This document shows positions 49,001 to 60,872 of a DNA stretch of 64,000 nucleotides, piece after piece. A program made the translations under genes and the position numbers. Below the pieces are notes generated by a model. It had not been told where the DNA came from and made no database searches. It worked only from the letters and a program-made list of their open reading frames with translations. This DNA is from Alteromonadaceae bacterium BrNp21-10 (GTDB lineage Bacteria > Pseudomonadota > Gammaproteobacteria > Enterobacterales > Alteromonadaceae), in the NCBI GenBank assembly GCA_030418115.1, contig JAUHQD010000001.1, positions 124,001 to 188,000 of the forward strand. The letters are read 5' to 3'. The stretch's first letter is position 1. Every line of letters begins with the position of its first letter.

Positions 49001-50131
49001 CTAGATATTCAGAAAATCTCGCAGTTCTTCTTGCCGGTCCATGGCATCCTTGAAGCCGATGTTAATCAATTCTCGGCAAAAGAATTTATCGAACAGCAAG
49101 TAGCTGGGTAAGCTGGATTCCGCATCCGGCTTGAGTCCCACAAGATGCAGTAGGGTTTTAATACCATTTGGCAGGCGGTGATAATGCACTGCGGCAATTT
49201 CGTTAAAATTGATACTCGGGTTAATCACCATGGTTTCTATTTTTTCTAAATTGGTTGATTGGCGCTGCTTAAGGGTAAGCAAATCTAAGGTTTGATTAAT
49301 GCGCTGGGCCCGTTCAATATCGGCATTTAGCGTATCGGCAAAAATAGTATCCAATAAGTGACCCGTAATAGCGGAAGCACTGGGATGATGTTCCTGTGCT
49401 GCGCTGGCAAATTTTATCTCCGGCTGATCCACACCAATAGTCAAAATTTTCCGTGCCCCTAAATGAATAGGCGGACTCAGGGGGGACAATTGATGTACAG
49501 AACCATCGCCATAAAATTGATGATCAATTTTAACACTGGGAAATACCAGTGGAATGGCGGAAGAGGCCATCAAATGTTCGACATTAATTGTGCTACGAAT
49601 ACCACAGCGTTGCGCCCGTACCCAAGGTTCGACTGTGCCATCACTTTGGTAAAAACTAACAGAGTCGTGACTGGTATAGCTGGAAGCATTGACGCAAATG
49701 GCGCGTAAATGACCGCGGGATATATTGGTTTCTATCCGCTTAAAATCCAGCAATTTATGTAGTAACTGCCTAAGCGGTGCATTATTTAATAAACTGCTGG
49801 CTTTCTTTTGGCGATCCGCTGCGCTCAAACCAGAAAAGTAGTTCTTCATCATATGGCTGAACACTGAGGTAAAACGACTTTCATAAATTTGATTGGTATG
49901 CATGTTTTTCCACACCCAATCCAGTTTACGTACCCCTAAATGAAAACATGAAGCAAAACAAGCTAGAGTAGTGGCGTTAATGGCGCCAGCAGATGTGCCG
50001 CAGATAATCGGAAAGGGCAAACTATTGTTGCGCGGGATAAAGCTAGTCATGGCTTTTAAAACGCCCACCTGATATGCCGCACGGGCACCACCACCGGTTA
50101 ACATTAATGCATATTCACGCCGTTCGGTCAT
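49001..50131 (-). CDS. patatin-like phospholipase
   Basis: The protein has the patatin elements in order: the oxyanion loop LTGGGARAAYQVGVLKAM at the start, the nucleophile elbow GTSAG (within ICGTSAGAINA) and the catalytic-dyad aspartate in FYGDGSVHQLSP. These act as acyl hydrolases, usually on phospholipids; the substrate and location are unknown. There is no signal peptide. I start at ATG 50131, giving MTERREYALMLTGGG (376 residues). The frame extends to GTG 50203, but the extra 24 residues look like noise. Confidence 0.88.
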   Translation of the reverse strand: MTERREYALMLTGGGARAAYQVGVLKAMTSFIPRNNSLPFPIICGTSAGAINATTLACFASCFHLGVRKLDWVWKNMHTNQIYESRFTSVFSHMMKNYFSGLSAADRQKKASSLLNNAPLRQLLHKLLDFKRIETNISRGHLRAICVNASSYTSHDSVSFYQSDGTVEPWVRAQRCGIRSTINVEHLMASSAIPLVFPSVKIDHQFYGDGSVHQLSPLSPPIHLGARKILTIGVDQPEIKFASAAQEHHPSASAITGHLLDTIFADTLNADIERAQRINQTLDLLTLKQRQSTNLEKIETMVINPSINFNEIAAVHYHRLPNGIKTLLHLVGLKPDAESSLPSYLLFDKFFCRELINIGFKDAMDRQEELRDFLNI

Positions 50132-50342
50132 GATCGACAAACATCCTTCAAACAAAATTACGGTATTTGAGTTACTGCTGGTATTACTAACGTAAACAAT
50201 CACTTGTGTCTAGTTATTGTAGCAAGTGCAGGGTTATTTATTATGCTTTGGCGTTTTTTGTGAGATTAGGGTTCAGCTTTTAGTAATCGAACAACGATTG
50301 ATAGGCGAGCCACTGTATGCAGCTCGCTCAGAATCATCAACC

Positions 50343-50984
50343 TTAACGTTCAGATGCGCTGATCACTTCTGGTTCGGCTATGCCTTCAGCTATCCAATCT
50401 TGCATCGCCGGCAAGTTATAGATGGTTTGGCAATAACTGGCAATTTGTGCAGATGCCGGTGCTACATCATAGGCTGCAAAGCGCATCACAACCGGTGCAA
50501 AGAACGCATCTATAATGCCGAAATCCCCGAATAAAAATTCCCCTTGATTCATCTCTAAACACTGTTGCCAAATGTGTTGAATACGTTCGATATCGGCCTG
50601 TAACGGCGCATCTATCTCAATGGCTGCCGGCGTACGCCGACAGTTCATGGGCATTTGATTGCGCAGCGCAAAGAAGCCCGAATGCATTTCTGAGCATAGG
50701 CTGCGTGCCACTGCCCGTTGTTTTTCGTCTAAGGGCCAAGCCTGCGCCCGAGGAAAACGTTCGTTGAGATATTCTAAAATCGCTAGTGAATCCCAAATTC
50801 GTAACTCATCATCCACCAGTATGGGCACTAAGCCTGCAGGTGATTGCGCCAGTAATTGTTGTTTACTGTTATCGGCATATAGGGGAATCTTCTGTTCATC
50901 GAAGTGCAGCCCTTTGACCCGCATAAATAGCCATGGTCGCAATGACCAAGAAGAATAATTTTTGTTACCGATAATCAGTTGCAT
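50343..50984 (-). CDS. glutathione S-transferase family protein
   Basis: The 213-residue protein has a thioredoxin-like N-domain starting LIIGNKNYSSWSLRPWLFMR, with a YSSWS active-site segment, and the GSH-binding cis-proline and ESLA-type motif (AGLVPILVDDE, then WDSLAILEYLNERFP). The helical C-domain follows. The substrate is unknown; such enzymes conjugate or reduce glutathione-linked compounds in the cytoplasm. AAGGA lies six bases before the ATG. It is a single gene with its own upstream region. Confidence 0.9.
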   Translation of the reverse strand: MQLIIGNKNYSSWSLRPWLFMRVKGLHFDEQKIPLYADNSKQQLLAQSPAGLVPILVDDELRIWDSLAILEYLNERFPRAQAWPLDEKQRAVARSLCSEMHSGFFALRNQMPMNCRRTPAAIEIDAPLQADIERIQHIWQQCLEMNQGEFLFGDFGIIDAFFAPVVMRFAAYDVAPASAQIASYCQTIYNLPAMQDWIAEGIAEPEVISASER

Positions 50985-51157
50985 AGTCGTCCTTGTAAAT
51001 TACTGAATCGTTTGTTGTTGGTGATAACGTTTTCAATTATAGAGTAGTGATAACAGAAAACGTTTTAATTTAACTGACTAAGCTAACAGCATGCCTGAAT
51101 TTTGGTCAACTCGATGAGTTGTGTGATTAAAGATGTTAAGGATGAATAATCTAGACA

Positions 51158-52033
51158 TTAATCTATGTTTAGTAGGTAATCAGGCCGATCGGATATCAAT
51201 CCGTCAACACCCATTTTTTTTAGATCGCGCATTTGCCAGGGGTCATTAATAGTCCAAGCGTGTACCTTTAAACCTTTGGCGTGGGCGTTTTCAATAAAAT
51301 CTGGCGTGATCACGGTTAATCCGCTGCTATACACAGGTACTTGCAGAGCGTTACCTTTGGGGCTGAATAACCCCGATAAGCCTAATTTACTCAAGAGCAC
51401 AAAGACGGTGGTTTCCGCAGAGGCCATCGAAGTGGCAACATCAGGGCAATGCTGACGAAATTCGTCTAATGCATCTTGATGAAACGAACCGATGATGACC
51501 TTATCTTGCATTTTGTATTGATGAATAGTGGTGCATAAATTGTTAACAATAGACGGCGATTGCTGCTTTATTTCAATGGTCATTAATTTGTCATTGAAGT
51601 GAAAAAATACTTCATCCAAAGTGGGGATGGTAATTTCCTTATCCCTAAATATTTTATCATCTTTAGGTGTGGCTTCTAACCAGTGATAACCGGCATCGAG
51701 CTTTTTTAATTCAACTAAGGTTTTCTCTTTAATTAAGCCCGTACCGTCGGTGGTACGATCGACGGTTTCATCATGCATGACGACCAAGAAGCCGTCTTGG
51801 CTTTGATGGATATCCATTTCTAACATATCCACACCTAATTTTGCTGCCTTCTCAAAAGCATACAGGGTATTACTCGGCCACAATAAATAGCCACCTTGAT
51901 GGGCAATAGTTAAAAATTGTGGATGTTGTGTAAATAACGTAGAGCGTGGAGCGTTGCTGGCGGTGAGGTAGCCTACGCCGAGTAAAAAGATAATACATAG
52001 CAGCAGAGCCAGTAGAGCGCGTTTTATCGTCAT
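51158..52033 (-). CDS. glycerophosphodiester phosphodiesterase with N-terminal membrane anchor
   Basis: After a membrane helix (LLALLLCIIFLLGVGYLT, residues 7-24), the protein carries a GDPD domain. AHQGGYLLWPSNTLYAFEKAAKLGVDMLEMDIHQSQDG holds the metal-binding residues, and VVMHDETVDRTTDGTG has the catalytic histidine. The later KVHAWTINDPWQM is also typical. It hydrolyses glycerophosphodiesters to glycerol 3-phosphate plus an alcohol, probably on the periplasmic side. Length 291. It is a single minus-strand gene 59 bases after the cysZ stop. Confidence 0.92.
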   Translation of the reverse strand: MTIKRALLALLLCIIFLLGVGYLTASNAPRSTLFTQHPQFLTIAHQGGYLLWPSNTLYAFEKAAKLGVDMLEMDIHQSQDGFLVVMHDETVDRTTDGTGLIKEKTLVELKKLDAGYHWLEATPKDDKIFRDKEITIPTLDEVFFHFNDKLMTIEIKQQSPSIVNNLCTTIHQYKMQDKVIIGSFHQDALDEFRQHCPDVATSMASAETTVFVLLSKLGLSGLFSPKGNALQVPVYSSGLTVITPDFIENAHAKGLKVHAWTINDPWQMRDLKKMGVDGLISDRPDYLLNID

Positions 52034-52091
52034 TATTATCAGCCAACTAAACTCATGGATGGTTTAATCTTCGCCTGTTAGTGGCCTAGCA

Positions 52092-52826
52092 TCAACGAAA
52101 TTTTTCACGATACTGATCTACCCACATAGCAGTGGCCCCACAAATGGCCACAGGCATCACCACAAAATTGATGATCGGCAGCATGGCAAACAACGTCACA
52201 GTTAAGCCAAAGCTATAACTACGGCTCTTATTTTCAGATAGTTGTTGGCGCATTTCCTGAAAGGATATTTTGTGGTTATCGAAAGGATAATCACAATATT
52301 GAATAGCCATAATCCAAGCGGTAAATAAAAACCAAATCAGTTGGCCAAATACCGGTACAAACAAAAAGATTAAAAAGAAACCAATGGCGCGAGGGATGTA
52401 ATACACCAATTTTGACCATTCACGGGAGAGGGTGCGGGGTACGTCTTTAATAATATCACTCAGGCCGCTGTCGCCCATGGGTTGATTGGTTAAGTGCAAT
52501 TCCACTTTTTCCGCTAATAGCCCATTGAATGGCGCGGCAATCCAGTTGGCAATGGAGCTAAATATAAACGAGAACACCACCAGTATGGCAATGACCGCTA
52601 ATGGCCATAATAAATAGTCTAACCAGCTTAACCAGTCGGGAATATAACCATCTAACCATAAAAAAACCGCATCTAGTTGCTGGTATAAATAATAAAAGGC
52701 GCCAGTAAATAGCAATAAGTTGACCATTAACGGTACAAATACAAACAGGCGAATGCCTTTAACCTGAATCAGATCAAAGCCCTGAAAAAAGTAACTCACG
52801 CCGCTACGGTCATTGCTGTGTGACAT
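52092..52826 (-). CDS. cysZ: sulfate transporter CysZ
   Basis: The 244-residue membrane protein matches CysZ: YFFQGFDLIQVKGIRLFVFVPLMVNLLLF at the start, with about four membrane segments, and the conserved APFNGLLAEKVE and FGLTVTLFAMLPIINFVVMPVAICGAT. CysZ imports sulfate for cysteine synthesis. GAAGAAG lies just before the ATG. In E. coli cysZ neighbours zipA and ligA; here it diverges from smc, which precedes zipA and ligA. Confidence 0.94.
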   Translation of the reverse strand: MSHSNDRSGVSYFFQGFDLIQVKGIRLFVFVPLMVNLLLFTGAFYYLYQQLDAVFLWLDGYIPDWLSWLDYLLWPLAVIAILVVFSFIFSSIANWIAAPFNGLLAEKVELHLTNQPMGDSGLSDIIKDVPRTLSREWSKLVYYIPRAIGFFLIFLFVPVFGQLIWFLFTAWIMAIQYCDYPFDNHKISFQEMRQQLSENKSRSYSFGLTVTLFAMLPIINFVVMPVAICGATAMWVDQYREKFR

Positions 52827-52913
52827 TCTTCTTCGATTCCCTGTAGTTTGAGTTAGATCATGCTGATGTCGAGTTACATTGTATCGACATGAACAACGGA
52901 TAGAAAAGTGAAT

Positions 52914-52942
52914 TTGTTACAAATAAAGACTTCTGATACATT
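52914..52942 (+). promoter_or_regulatory. candidate smc promoter
   Basis: TTGTTA (52914-52919) and TACATT (52937-52942) are separated by 17 bases and lie about 80 bases upstream of the smc start, in the gap between the divergent cysZ and smc genes. The match to the sigma70 consensus is moderate. Confidence 0.5.
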
Positions 52943-53019
52943 CGATGCATAAAAGCAATATCATGGATGGCCGCGAACTTCATCGCGCTATAAAAACAAT
53001 AATTGAACCCGAATAATTA

Positions 53020-56000
53020 ATGCGCTTAAAAAAGATTCGACTGGCAGGATTTAAATCCTTCGTCGACCCAACCAATATCCCTTTTCCGGATGATATGACC
53101 GCGATTGTCGGGCCTAACGGCTGTGGCAAATCTAATGTTATTGATGCCGTGCGTTGGGTATTGGGGGAAAGCTCAGCTAAAAATTTGCGCGGCGATGCCA
53201 TGACCGATGTTATCTTCAATGGCTCCACCGGTCGTAAGCCGGTATCCCAATGTAGCGTGGAGTTGGTGTTTGAAAATGCCAGTGAACGATTACAGGGCGA
53301 ATTTGCTAAATATGATGAACTCTCCATTAAGCGGGTCGTCACTCGTGAAGCCATTTCTACTTATTACCTTAATGGCACTAAATGCCGCCGTCGAGATGTG
53401 ACCGACCTGTTTTTAGGTACCGGTTTGGGGCCACGCAGTTATGCCATCATTGAGCAGGGCATGATCTCGCGCTTAGTGGAATCCAAGCCTCAGGAATTAC
53501 GTATCTTTATTGAAGAAGCTGCGGGGATTTCAAAATATAAAGAGCGTCGCCGGGAAACCGAAAATCGCATTCGTCACACTAACGAAAATCTTGACCGTCT
53601 AGCCGATGTACGTGGCGAATTAGGTCAACAGTTAGAAAAACTGCAACGCCAAGCCGCTGCCGCCAAACGCTATAAAGATTTAAAATCCGAAGAGCGTAAC
53701 TATAAAGGTCAATTAGCGGCGTTACGTTGGTTAAAATATACAGACTTGATTGAAACGTTGGAAAAGCAAATTGCTGAGGTAGAAAATCAATTACAGTCTT
53801 TCATTGCCGAGCAGCGGGGCAGTGAAAAAGGTATGCTCAGTTATCAGTTCAAACAGCAGGAATTCAAACAGCAGTTGGATGATGTGCAGCAGCAGTCTTT
53901 TAAACTGGGCAATGAGATAACCCGCCTAGAACAAAGCCAAATTCACCAGAAAGTGCGAGCGCAACAAATCACCTCTGAACTACAGAGTTTGCACGACAAT
54001 ATCGTTGAAAATGAAAGCCATAATGAGCAAGAACAACAGTTGATAGAAGAGCTGCACATGCAGCTAGAAAAGGCCGAACCGGATCATGAATTATCCCACC
54101 AACAATTAGAGCAGGCGCAACAAGCACTGATTGAAAGTGAACAGCATTTTGACCAACAACAACAACAGTGGCGCGCTCAAGAGCAGGCGCAAATGCAGCG
54201 TCAACAACAATTACAATTACTCAAAAATCAGTTGCAGAGCTTACATGCTATGCAACTGCGTACCGGCCAGCGCCTGAGTGAGTTGCAGCAAGAGCGTCTT
54301 GAATTGGACGAGCCACAACTACAGCAACAACTTGAAGACGAGCAAGTAAAAGCGCAACAAGCTGAAACTCAGTTGAGCCAATTTCAACAACAACAGCAAC
54401 AACAACTGCATGCGCTGGAACAGTTACAACAGAGTATTAAAGACGCCGAAGCCAGCAAGCTGGAGCTCATTGGTCAACAACAACAATTGGCCGCAGAAAC
54501 AGCCTCGTTGAATACTTTGCAGGCCAGTCAAAATACCGGTCAGGAATTACAACAGTGGTTGGCCGAGCAGCAGGTAGAACATCAGCCCTTGTGGCAATAT
54601 TTACAGGTGGAAGCAGGTTGGGAACTAGCGGTGGAAACCGCATTACAACAATGGTTACAGACGCAAATAGTCGAAGATAAAATGCCGTTACCAGCCATTG
54701 CCGGTGCGCGCTTGTTATTTGCACAATCTATGACCACACAAAAACCGGCGAACTCGTTGGCAGCTAAGGTACAAAGTCAGCGTGTACCCACGGTATTAAC
54801 CCAAATTCTGCTAGCCGATTCCGCCGAGCAGGCGATGTCGATGAGGTTATCCGCTGAGCAGTCGGTTATTAGTAAAGACGGTTTTTGGTGTAGCGCTGAA
54901 TGGGCCATGCGAGCTGGTCAAGATCAACAAGCTAGCCTAATGCAACGGGCTAAACAAATTGATAGTAATCAGCTGCAATTGGCCGAGCTAGCTAGCCAAA
55001 TTACTGAACTACAGCAGCAATTAGAAAACCTAAACGAACAACAACAGCAGGCTAAATCCACTTTAGATAACACTCAACAACAGCGCCAGAGTGCCCAAGA
55101 TACACTTAGCCAAGCTAAAGCGCAGTTGCACATTGTGCAGCAGCAACAAACACAAAATCAGCAACGTCAGCAAAAAATTGCCGGTGATATAGCGCGCCAA
55201 CAGCAGCAAGTAGAAGAAGAAGCCTTGCAGCAAGAGGAAATCGCCATGCAATTGGAAGAGCTGGAAATGAGTGCAGAAAGCGATGACGGCGAATCGGTAC
55301 ATGACATTGCCATAAAACGCGAACGTTGCCAGCAACAAATTAGTCAACATCGCCAACAGCTGGAACAAATCAAAAATCGTCAACACCAGCATGCGCTGCA
55401 GTTGCAAGGCGTTACTAGCCAGTTACAAAGTCGTCAGCAGGCTTTAGGGCGTAATCAGCAATTGTTGCAACAAATGCATGAACGAAGAGAAGCGCTGAAA
55501 ACCGAGCAACAAGACATGTTGCTGCCAATGGAAGATCACGCCGAACAATTACAGATTTATTTGCAACAGCACTTAGAAATGGAACAACAGAAAAGCCAAC
55601 TGCAAGATGAGTTGGCAGAAGTAGAAAGCTTTTTGGCGGACAATCAAAAAGGCCAACAAGCGGTGGTGGATAAAATCCATCAATTACAAACCAAGCAGCA
55701 AAGTTTGCAGCTGGAATGTGAAGGCCATCGAGTGCGAGCTAAAGCGGTAGTTGAACAATTACCGGATATCGATATGGGGCTCAAAGAACTATTGGAAGAG
55801 ATGCCAGCCGAGGCCGAAGAGCGCGAATGGCAACAACGCTTGGAGAAATCTACTGCCGCCATTGGTCGTTTAGGAGCGGTAAACCTTGCAGCAGTGGAAG
55901 AATTTGAAGTGCAATCCGAGCGCAAGGCCCATTTGGATGAGCAGCATCAGGATTTGGTCGATGCCATGGACACCCTCGAAGCGGCTATTCGTAAAATCGA

Positions 56001-56484
56001 TAAAGAAACCCGCAGCCGCTTTAAAGATACATTCAATGCGGTGAATGCAGACTTACAAATACTGTTCCCGAAAGTCTTTGGTGGCGGTGCTGCCAGTTTA
56101 GAATTGACCGACGATGACCTGTTGGAAACCGGCGTGGCGATCATGGCGCAACCACCGGGTAAGAAAAATAGTACAATTCACCTTCTTTCTGGTGGAGAAA
56201 AAGCCTTAACCGCTTTATCATTGGTGTTCGCGATTTTTCGCCTGAATCCAGCGCCGTTTTGTTTGCTGGATGAAGTGGATGCGCCATTGGATGACGCCAA
56301 CGTAGTACGTTTTTGTAAATTGGTGTCGGAAATGTCGAAAAGCGTACAGTTTATTTACATTAGCCATAATAAAATTGCGATGGAGATGGCTTCCCATTTG
56401 ACAGGTGTAACCATGGCGGAACCCGGTGTTTCGCGAATGGTAGCAGTAGATGTGGAAGAAGCCGTAGCACTCGCGGAAGCATAA
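53020..56484 (+). CDS. smc: chromosome segregation protein SMC, unusually glutamine-rich coils
   Basis: The 1154-residue SMC has the N-terminal ATPase half with the Walker A GPNGCGKSN near residues 32-40 and a C-terminal half with LLSGGEKALTALSL and the Walker B FCLLDEVDAPLDDANV. A hinge of about 150 residues lies around 510-660. The antiparallel coils between them are extraordinarily rich in glutamine, with runs of five to seven. SMC compacts and segregates the chromosome with ScpA and ScpB, whose genes are not here. It precedes zipA by ten bases. Confidence 0.97.
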   Translation: MRLKKIRLAGFKSFVDPTNIPFPDDMTAIVGPNGCGKSNVIDAVRWVLGESSAKNLRGDAMTDVIFNGSTGRKPVSQCSVELVFENASERLQGEFAKYDELSIKRVVTREAISTYYLNGTKCRRRDVTDLFLGTGLGPRSYAIIEQGMISRLVESKPQELRIFIEEAAGISKYKERRRETENRIRHTNENLDRLADVRGELGQQLEKLQRQAAAAKRYKDLKSEERNYKGQLAALRWLKYTDLIETLEKQIAEVENQLQSFIAEQRGSEKGMLSYQFKQQEFKQQLDDVQQQSFKLGNEITRLEQSQIHQKVRAQQITSELQSLHDNIVENESHNEQEQQLIEELHMQLEKAEPDHELSHQQLEQAQQALIESEQHFDQQQQQWRAQEQAQMQRQQQLQLLKNQLQSLHAMQLRTGQRLSELQQERLELDEPQLQQQLEDEQVKAQQAETQLSQFQQQQQQQLHALEQLQQSIKDAEASKLELIGQQQQLAAETASLNTLQASQNTGQELQQWLAEQQVEHQPLWQYLQVEAGWELAVETALQQWLQTQIVEDKMPLPAIAGARLLFAQSMTTQKPANSLAAKVQSQRVPTVLTQILLADSAEQAMSMRLSAEQSVISKDGFWCSAEWAMRAGQDQQASLMQRAKQIDSNQLQLAELASQITELQQQLENLNEQQQQAKSTLDNTQQQRQSAQDTLSQAKAQLHIVQQQQTQNQQRQQKIAGDIARQQQQVEEEALQQEEIAMQLEELEMSAESDDGESVHDIAIKRERCQQQISQHRQQLEQIKNRQHQHALQLQGVTSQLQSRQQALGRNQQLLQQMHERREALKTEQQDMLLPMEDHAEQLQIYLQQHLEMEQQKSQLQDELAEVESFLADNQKGQQAVVDKIHQLQTKQQSLQLECEGHRVRAKAVVEQLPDIDMGLKELLEEMPAEAEEREWQQRLEKSTAAIGRLGAVNLAAVEEFEVQSERKAHLDEQHQDLVDAMDTLEAAIRKIDKETRSRFKDTFNAVNADLQILFPKVFGGGAASLELTDDDLLETGVAIMAQPPGKKNSTIHLLSGGEKALTALSLVFAIFRLNPAPFCLLDEVDAPLDDANVVRFCKLVSEMSKSVQFIYISHNKIAMEMASHLTGVTMAEPGVSRMVAVDVEEAVALAEA

Positions 56485-56494
56485 AAAGATTTTG

Positions 56495-57778
56495 ATGGAA
56501 GAATTACGCCTACCCTTATTGATTTTAGGAATATTTGCCATAGCCGGTATTCTCGTACACGGTTTATGGACTATTCGTAAAAATGCCCAGAAAAAAGCCA
56601 CCCGTGCCGATACGATCAAAGCGCTGAGTGAACAGTCGGACTCACGTCAGCGTGATAATGGTGACGGTTTTGACGAACATGGAATTGGCAAAGTTCGTGT
56701 TATTCAGGTGGAAAACGATCCACATACGGATGGTGACGATGTCGTGGTTGATCGTAATAGTCGACCTACGAATAAGCGCAGTGAGCCGGTTTTTAGCAGC
56801 GATATTGATGATGCTGTCCCAAATGCGGCACCGCCTGCGAGTAAGCCAAAACTTCAAGACGAACAGCCTAATGTCTCGCAGGCCTCTGCTCAGGTTGCCG
56901 CAACAAAGGCTGCTACAGCGAGTCAACAAGCTAGCAGTGGTGCTAACACTGCCAATGCTAAACCGGCTAGTAATGACTATCCGGATCCACCGGCGTCGTT
57001 ATTACTCAATACCGGTGAAGGTAAATCACAATTTTTTGAGCAGGCCCATAAGCCTGAAACTCAAATTCAAAAAACAGAATTTTTAGAAGATACACCGTTA
57101 GTGGAAGAGCCCGAAGCGCCGGTTGTGCCAGCAGAAAAAGCCAAAAAAATCAGCTTAGCTGAGCAGGCCAAAAAGCTGGTTAGTCGTGAAAAACCGCTAC
57201 GCCGTGCACGCCGCACCGAACCTAAAGTGGATGAAGAACAGCTACGCATTGACTTTGATGATCAGCCAATTGCCGATACTAAAGCGGAAGAAGCTGCCAA
57301 GGCCGACAGCGCTGTTGCCCCAGCCAAAGAACAAAACAATGCACCACCAGAGCAGGAAGTTTTAGTACTTAATGTCAAAATGCCTAATGATGGCATTATG
57401 CAAGGCTCGGCGTTGTTACCTATGTTACTAACCTTAGGGTTTAAATTTGGTCAGCATGATATTTTTCATCGCCATGTGAATAGTAATGGTAAAGGCCCGA
57501 CGTTATTTAGTTTGGCCAACATGTTTGCTCCCGGTGTGTTTGATATCGACAATATGGAAACCTTTAAAACTCAGGGCGTATCGTTGTTTATGGTATTGCC
57601 CATCGAAGGCGACCCCCATCAGGTTTTCAATATGATGCACAATGCGGCACGTAAGATTGCCGATGAATTTGGTGCACAAATTTTAGATGCTCGCAGAGCC
57701 TTATTGACTAAGCAGGCGTTGCAACAATATGTGGACAAAATTCGTGAATCCGAGCGTCGTCGCAAAATTAAACGCTAA
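56495..57778 (+). CDS. zipA: cell division protein ZipA
   Basis: ZipA anchors FtsZ to the inner membrane. The N-terminal helix (LRLPLLILGIFAIAGILVHGLW, near residues 4-25) is followed by basic residues, then a long acidic, alanine- and proline-rich linker to about residue 280. The C-terminal FtsZ-binding domain (VLNVKMPNDGIMQGSALLPM, then FHRHVNSNGKGPTLFSLANM) completes it. Length 427. ATG 56495 is used; a preceding TTG at 56492 is in frame. Between smc and ligA. Confidence 0.95.
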   Translation: MEELRLPLLILGIFAIAGILVHGLWTIRKNAQKKATRADTIKALSEQSDSRQRDNGDGFDEHGIGKVRVIQVENDPHTDGDDVVVDRNSRPTNKRSEPVFSSDIDDAVPNAAPPASKPKLQDEQPNVSQASAQVAATKAATASQQASSGANTANAKPASNDYPDPPASLLLNTGEGKSQFFEQAHKPETQIQKTEFLEDTPLVEEPEAPVVPAEKAKKISLAEQAKKLVSREKPLRRARRTEPKVDEEQLRIDFDDQPIADTKAEEAAKADSAVAPAKEQNNAPPEQEVLVLNVKMPNDGIMQGSALLPMLLTLGFKFGQHDIFHRHVNSNGKGPTLFSLANMFAPGVFDIDNMETFKTQGVSLFMVLPIEGDPHQVFNMMHNAARKIADEFGAQILDARRALLTKQALQQYVDKIRESERRRKIKR

Positions 57779-57846
57779 CGGCGTTTAATTGCGTAAAAAG
57801 TATTAACTAGGCTGACTCATTTCCATTAGCCAGCCTATTATTGATT

Positions 57847-57863
57847 CTGCCCATCATGGGCAG
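57847..57863 (+). terminator. hairpins in the zipA-ligA gap
   Basis: CTGCCC and GGGCAG pair around a five-base loop (57847-57863). A second dyad (TAGGCTG and CAGCCTA, 57808-57837) precedes it. Neither has a clear T-run, so attenuation between zipA and ligA is possible but unproven. Confidence 0.45.
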
Positions 57864-57893
57864 ACAATACCTTTCTCAAATAAATCAGTTTAG

Positions 57894-59930
<2,037 letters not shown>

Positions 59931-59931
59931 A

Positions 59932-60351
59932 ATGGAAATTCAATTCGCACTGGATGAACAGCAAATTAAAGATTGTTTCGAGGTGATGGTGCATTTGCGC
60001 CCACAATATTCACAATCGGCCTTTGTGGAGCAAGTGCAAAAACAAATGCAGCAAGGTTATCAGCTAGCCTTTGTGCGCCATAATAACCGCGTGGTAGCCG
60101 TGAGTGGTTTTGTGATTGGCGAAAAGCTGGCGTGGGGTAAGCATGTTTATATTGATGATTTGGTCACCGATCCGCAAGCCCGCAGTTGCGGAGCGGGTAA
60201 GGCGTTACTGGACTGGATTGTTGAGTATGGCCGAGGGCAACAATGTCAGGAGTTACACTTGGATTCTGGCGTTCAACGCTTCCTAGCTCATAAATTTTAT
60301 CTTCGCGAAGGTATGAAAATCGCCAGTCATCACTTTTCTCGTAGTCTGTGA
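59932..60351 (+). CDS. GNAT family N-acetyltransferase
   Basis: This 139-residue single-domain GNAT has the acetyl-CoA motif DDLVTDPQARSCGAGKALLDWIV, with the glycine-rich A segment (SCGAGK). Downstream, LHLDSGVQRFLAHKFYLREGMKIASHHF is typical of acetyltransferases. The substrate is unknown. ATG 59932 has GGAG six bases upstream inside the ligA end; ATG 59920 would overlap ligA. It is probably co-transcribed with ligA and overlaps the next gene by four bases. Confidence 0.88.
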   Translation: MEIQFALDEQQIKDCFEVMVHLRPQYSQSAFVEQVQKQMQQGYQLAFVRHNNRVVAVSGFVIGEKLAWGKHVYIDDLVTDPQARSCGAGKALLDWIVEYGRGQQCQELHLDSGVQRFLAHKFYLREGMKIASHHFSRSL

Positions 60352-60818
60352 AATTACTGCTACCGCTAAAACATTATGATGAACAGGGGCGGGTAAAGCC
60401 TTTAGTCTCGATTATTTGTTGTTTAGCCTTTCTCTGCCGTGGCTACATTCTATTTATCTTGTCGATGTCCTATCGGCAAGACAGTACTTTTTTATTGCGA
60501 TTATTCTATCCACAAACCCATGACTTTTATGCCAGTCTGGCTGTGGGGTTACCGGCTTTTATTATTGTGGCCTTGGTTGTTTATCGCGATAAAATATGGC
60601 GTGCAGAGCGGCTGTATTACTTTAAGTTAATTTGGCCATTATTGCTGCTGTCGTTAGTGGCCGATGGGGCGTTACATTTGTTGATGGCCCAACAAAGTCA
60701 TTGGGCGTTTAGTTGGGTTATTGCGGGCACATTATTGATTGATGCCAGTTGGCTGTTTTACGTTTCTCGCAGCCGCTATCTAGACGTTATGCTAGGTGAT
60801 TGGGTCAAAAAAGTTTGA
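60348..60818 (+). CDS. DUF2919 family membrane protein (GTG start)
   Basis: The 156-residue protein has about four hydrophobic segments and begins MKLLLPLKHYDEQGRVKPLV, matching the YfeZ/DUF2919 family. Its function is unknown; it should lie in the inner membrane. The GTG start shares four bases with the end of the GNAT gene (GTGA), implying translational coupling. A seven-base-pair hairpin follows the stop codon. Confidence 0.85.
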   Translation: MKLLLPLKHYDEQGRVKPLVSIICCLAFLCRGYILFILSMSYRQDSTFLLRLFYPQTHDFYASLAVGLPAFIIVALVVYRDKIWRAERLYYFKLIWPLLLLSLVADGALHLLMAQQSHWAFSWVIAGTLLIDASWLFYVSRSRYLDVMLGDWVKKV

Positions 60819-60846
60819 GTTTGGCTGTTCTGACGTTTAGCTGCAT

Positions 60847-60864
60847 GGCCTGAGTATTCAGGCC
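60847..60864. terminator. hairpin between DUF2919 gene and a convergent hypothetical gene
   Basis: GGCCTGA and TCAGGCC pair perfectly around GTAT. It lies between two convergent genes and probably ends both transcripts, although a long T-run is absent. Confidence 0.6.
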
Positions 60865-60872
60865 TACATATT

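Noticed and set aside
54130-55600. CAA/CAG-rich stretch resembling a simple-sequence repeat
   Set aside because: It is in frame throughout smc and encodes the Gln-rich coiled coil; codons alternate and no exact long repeat is present.
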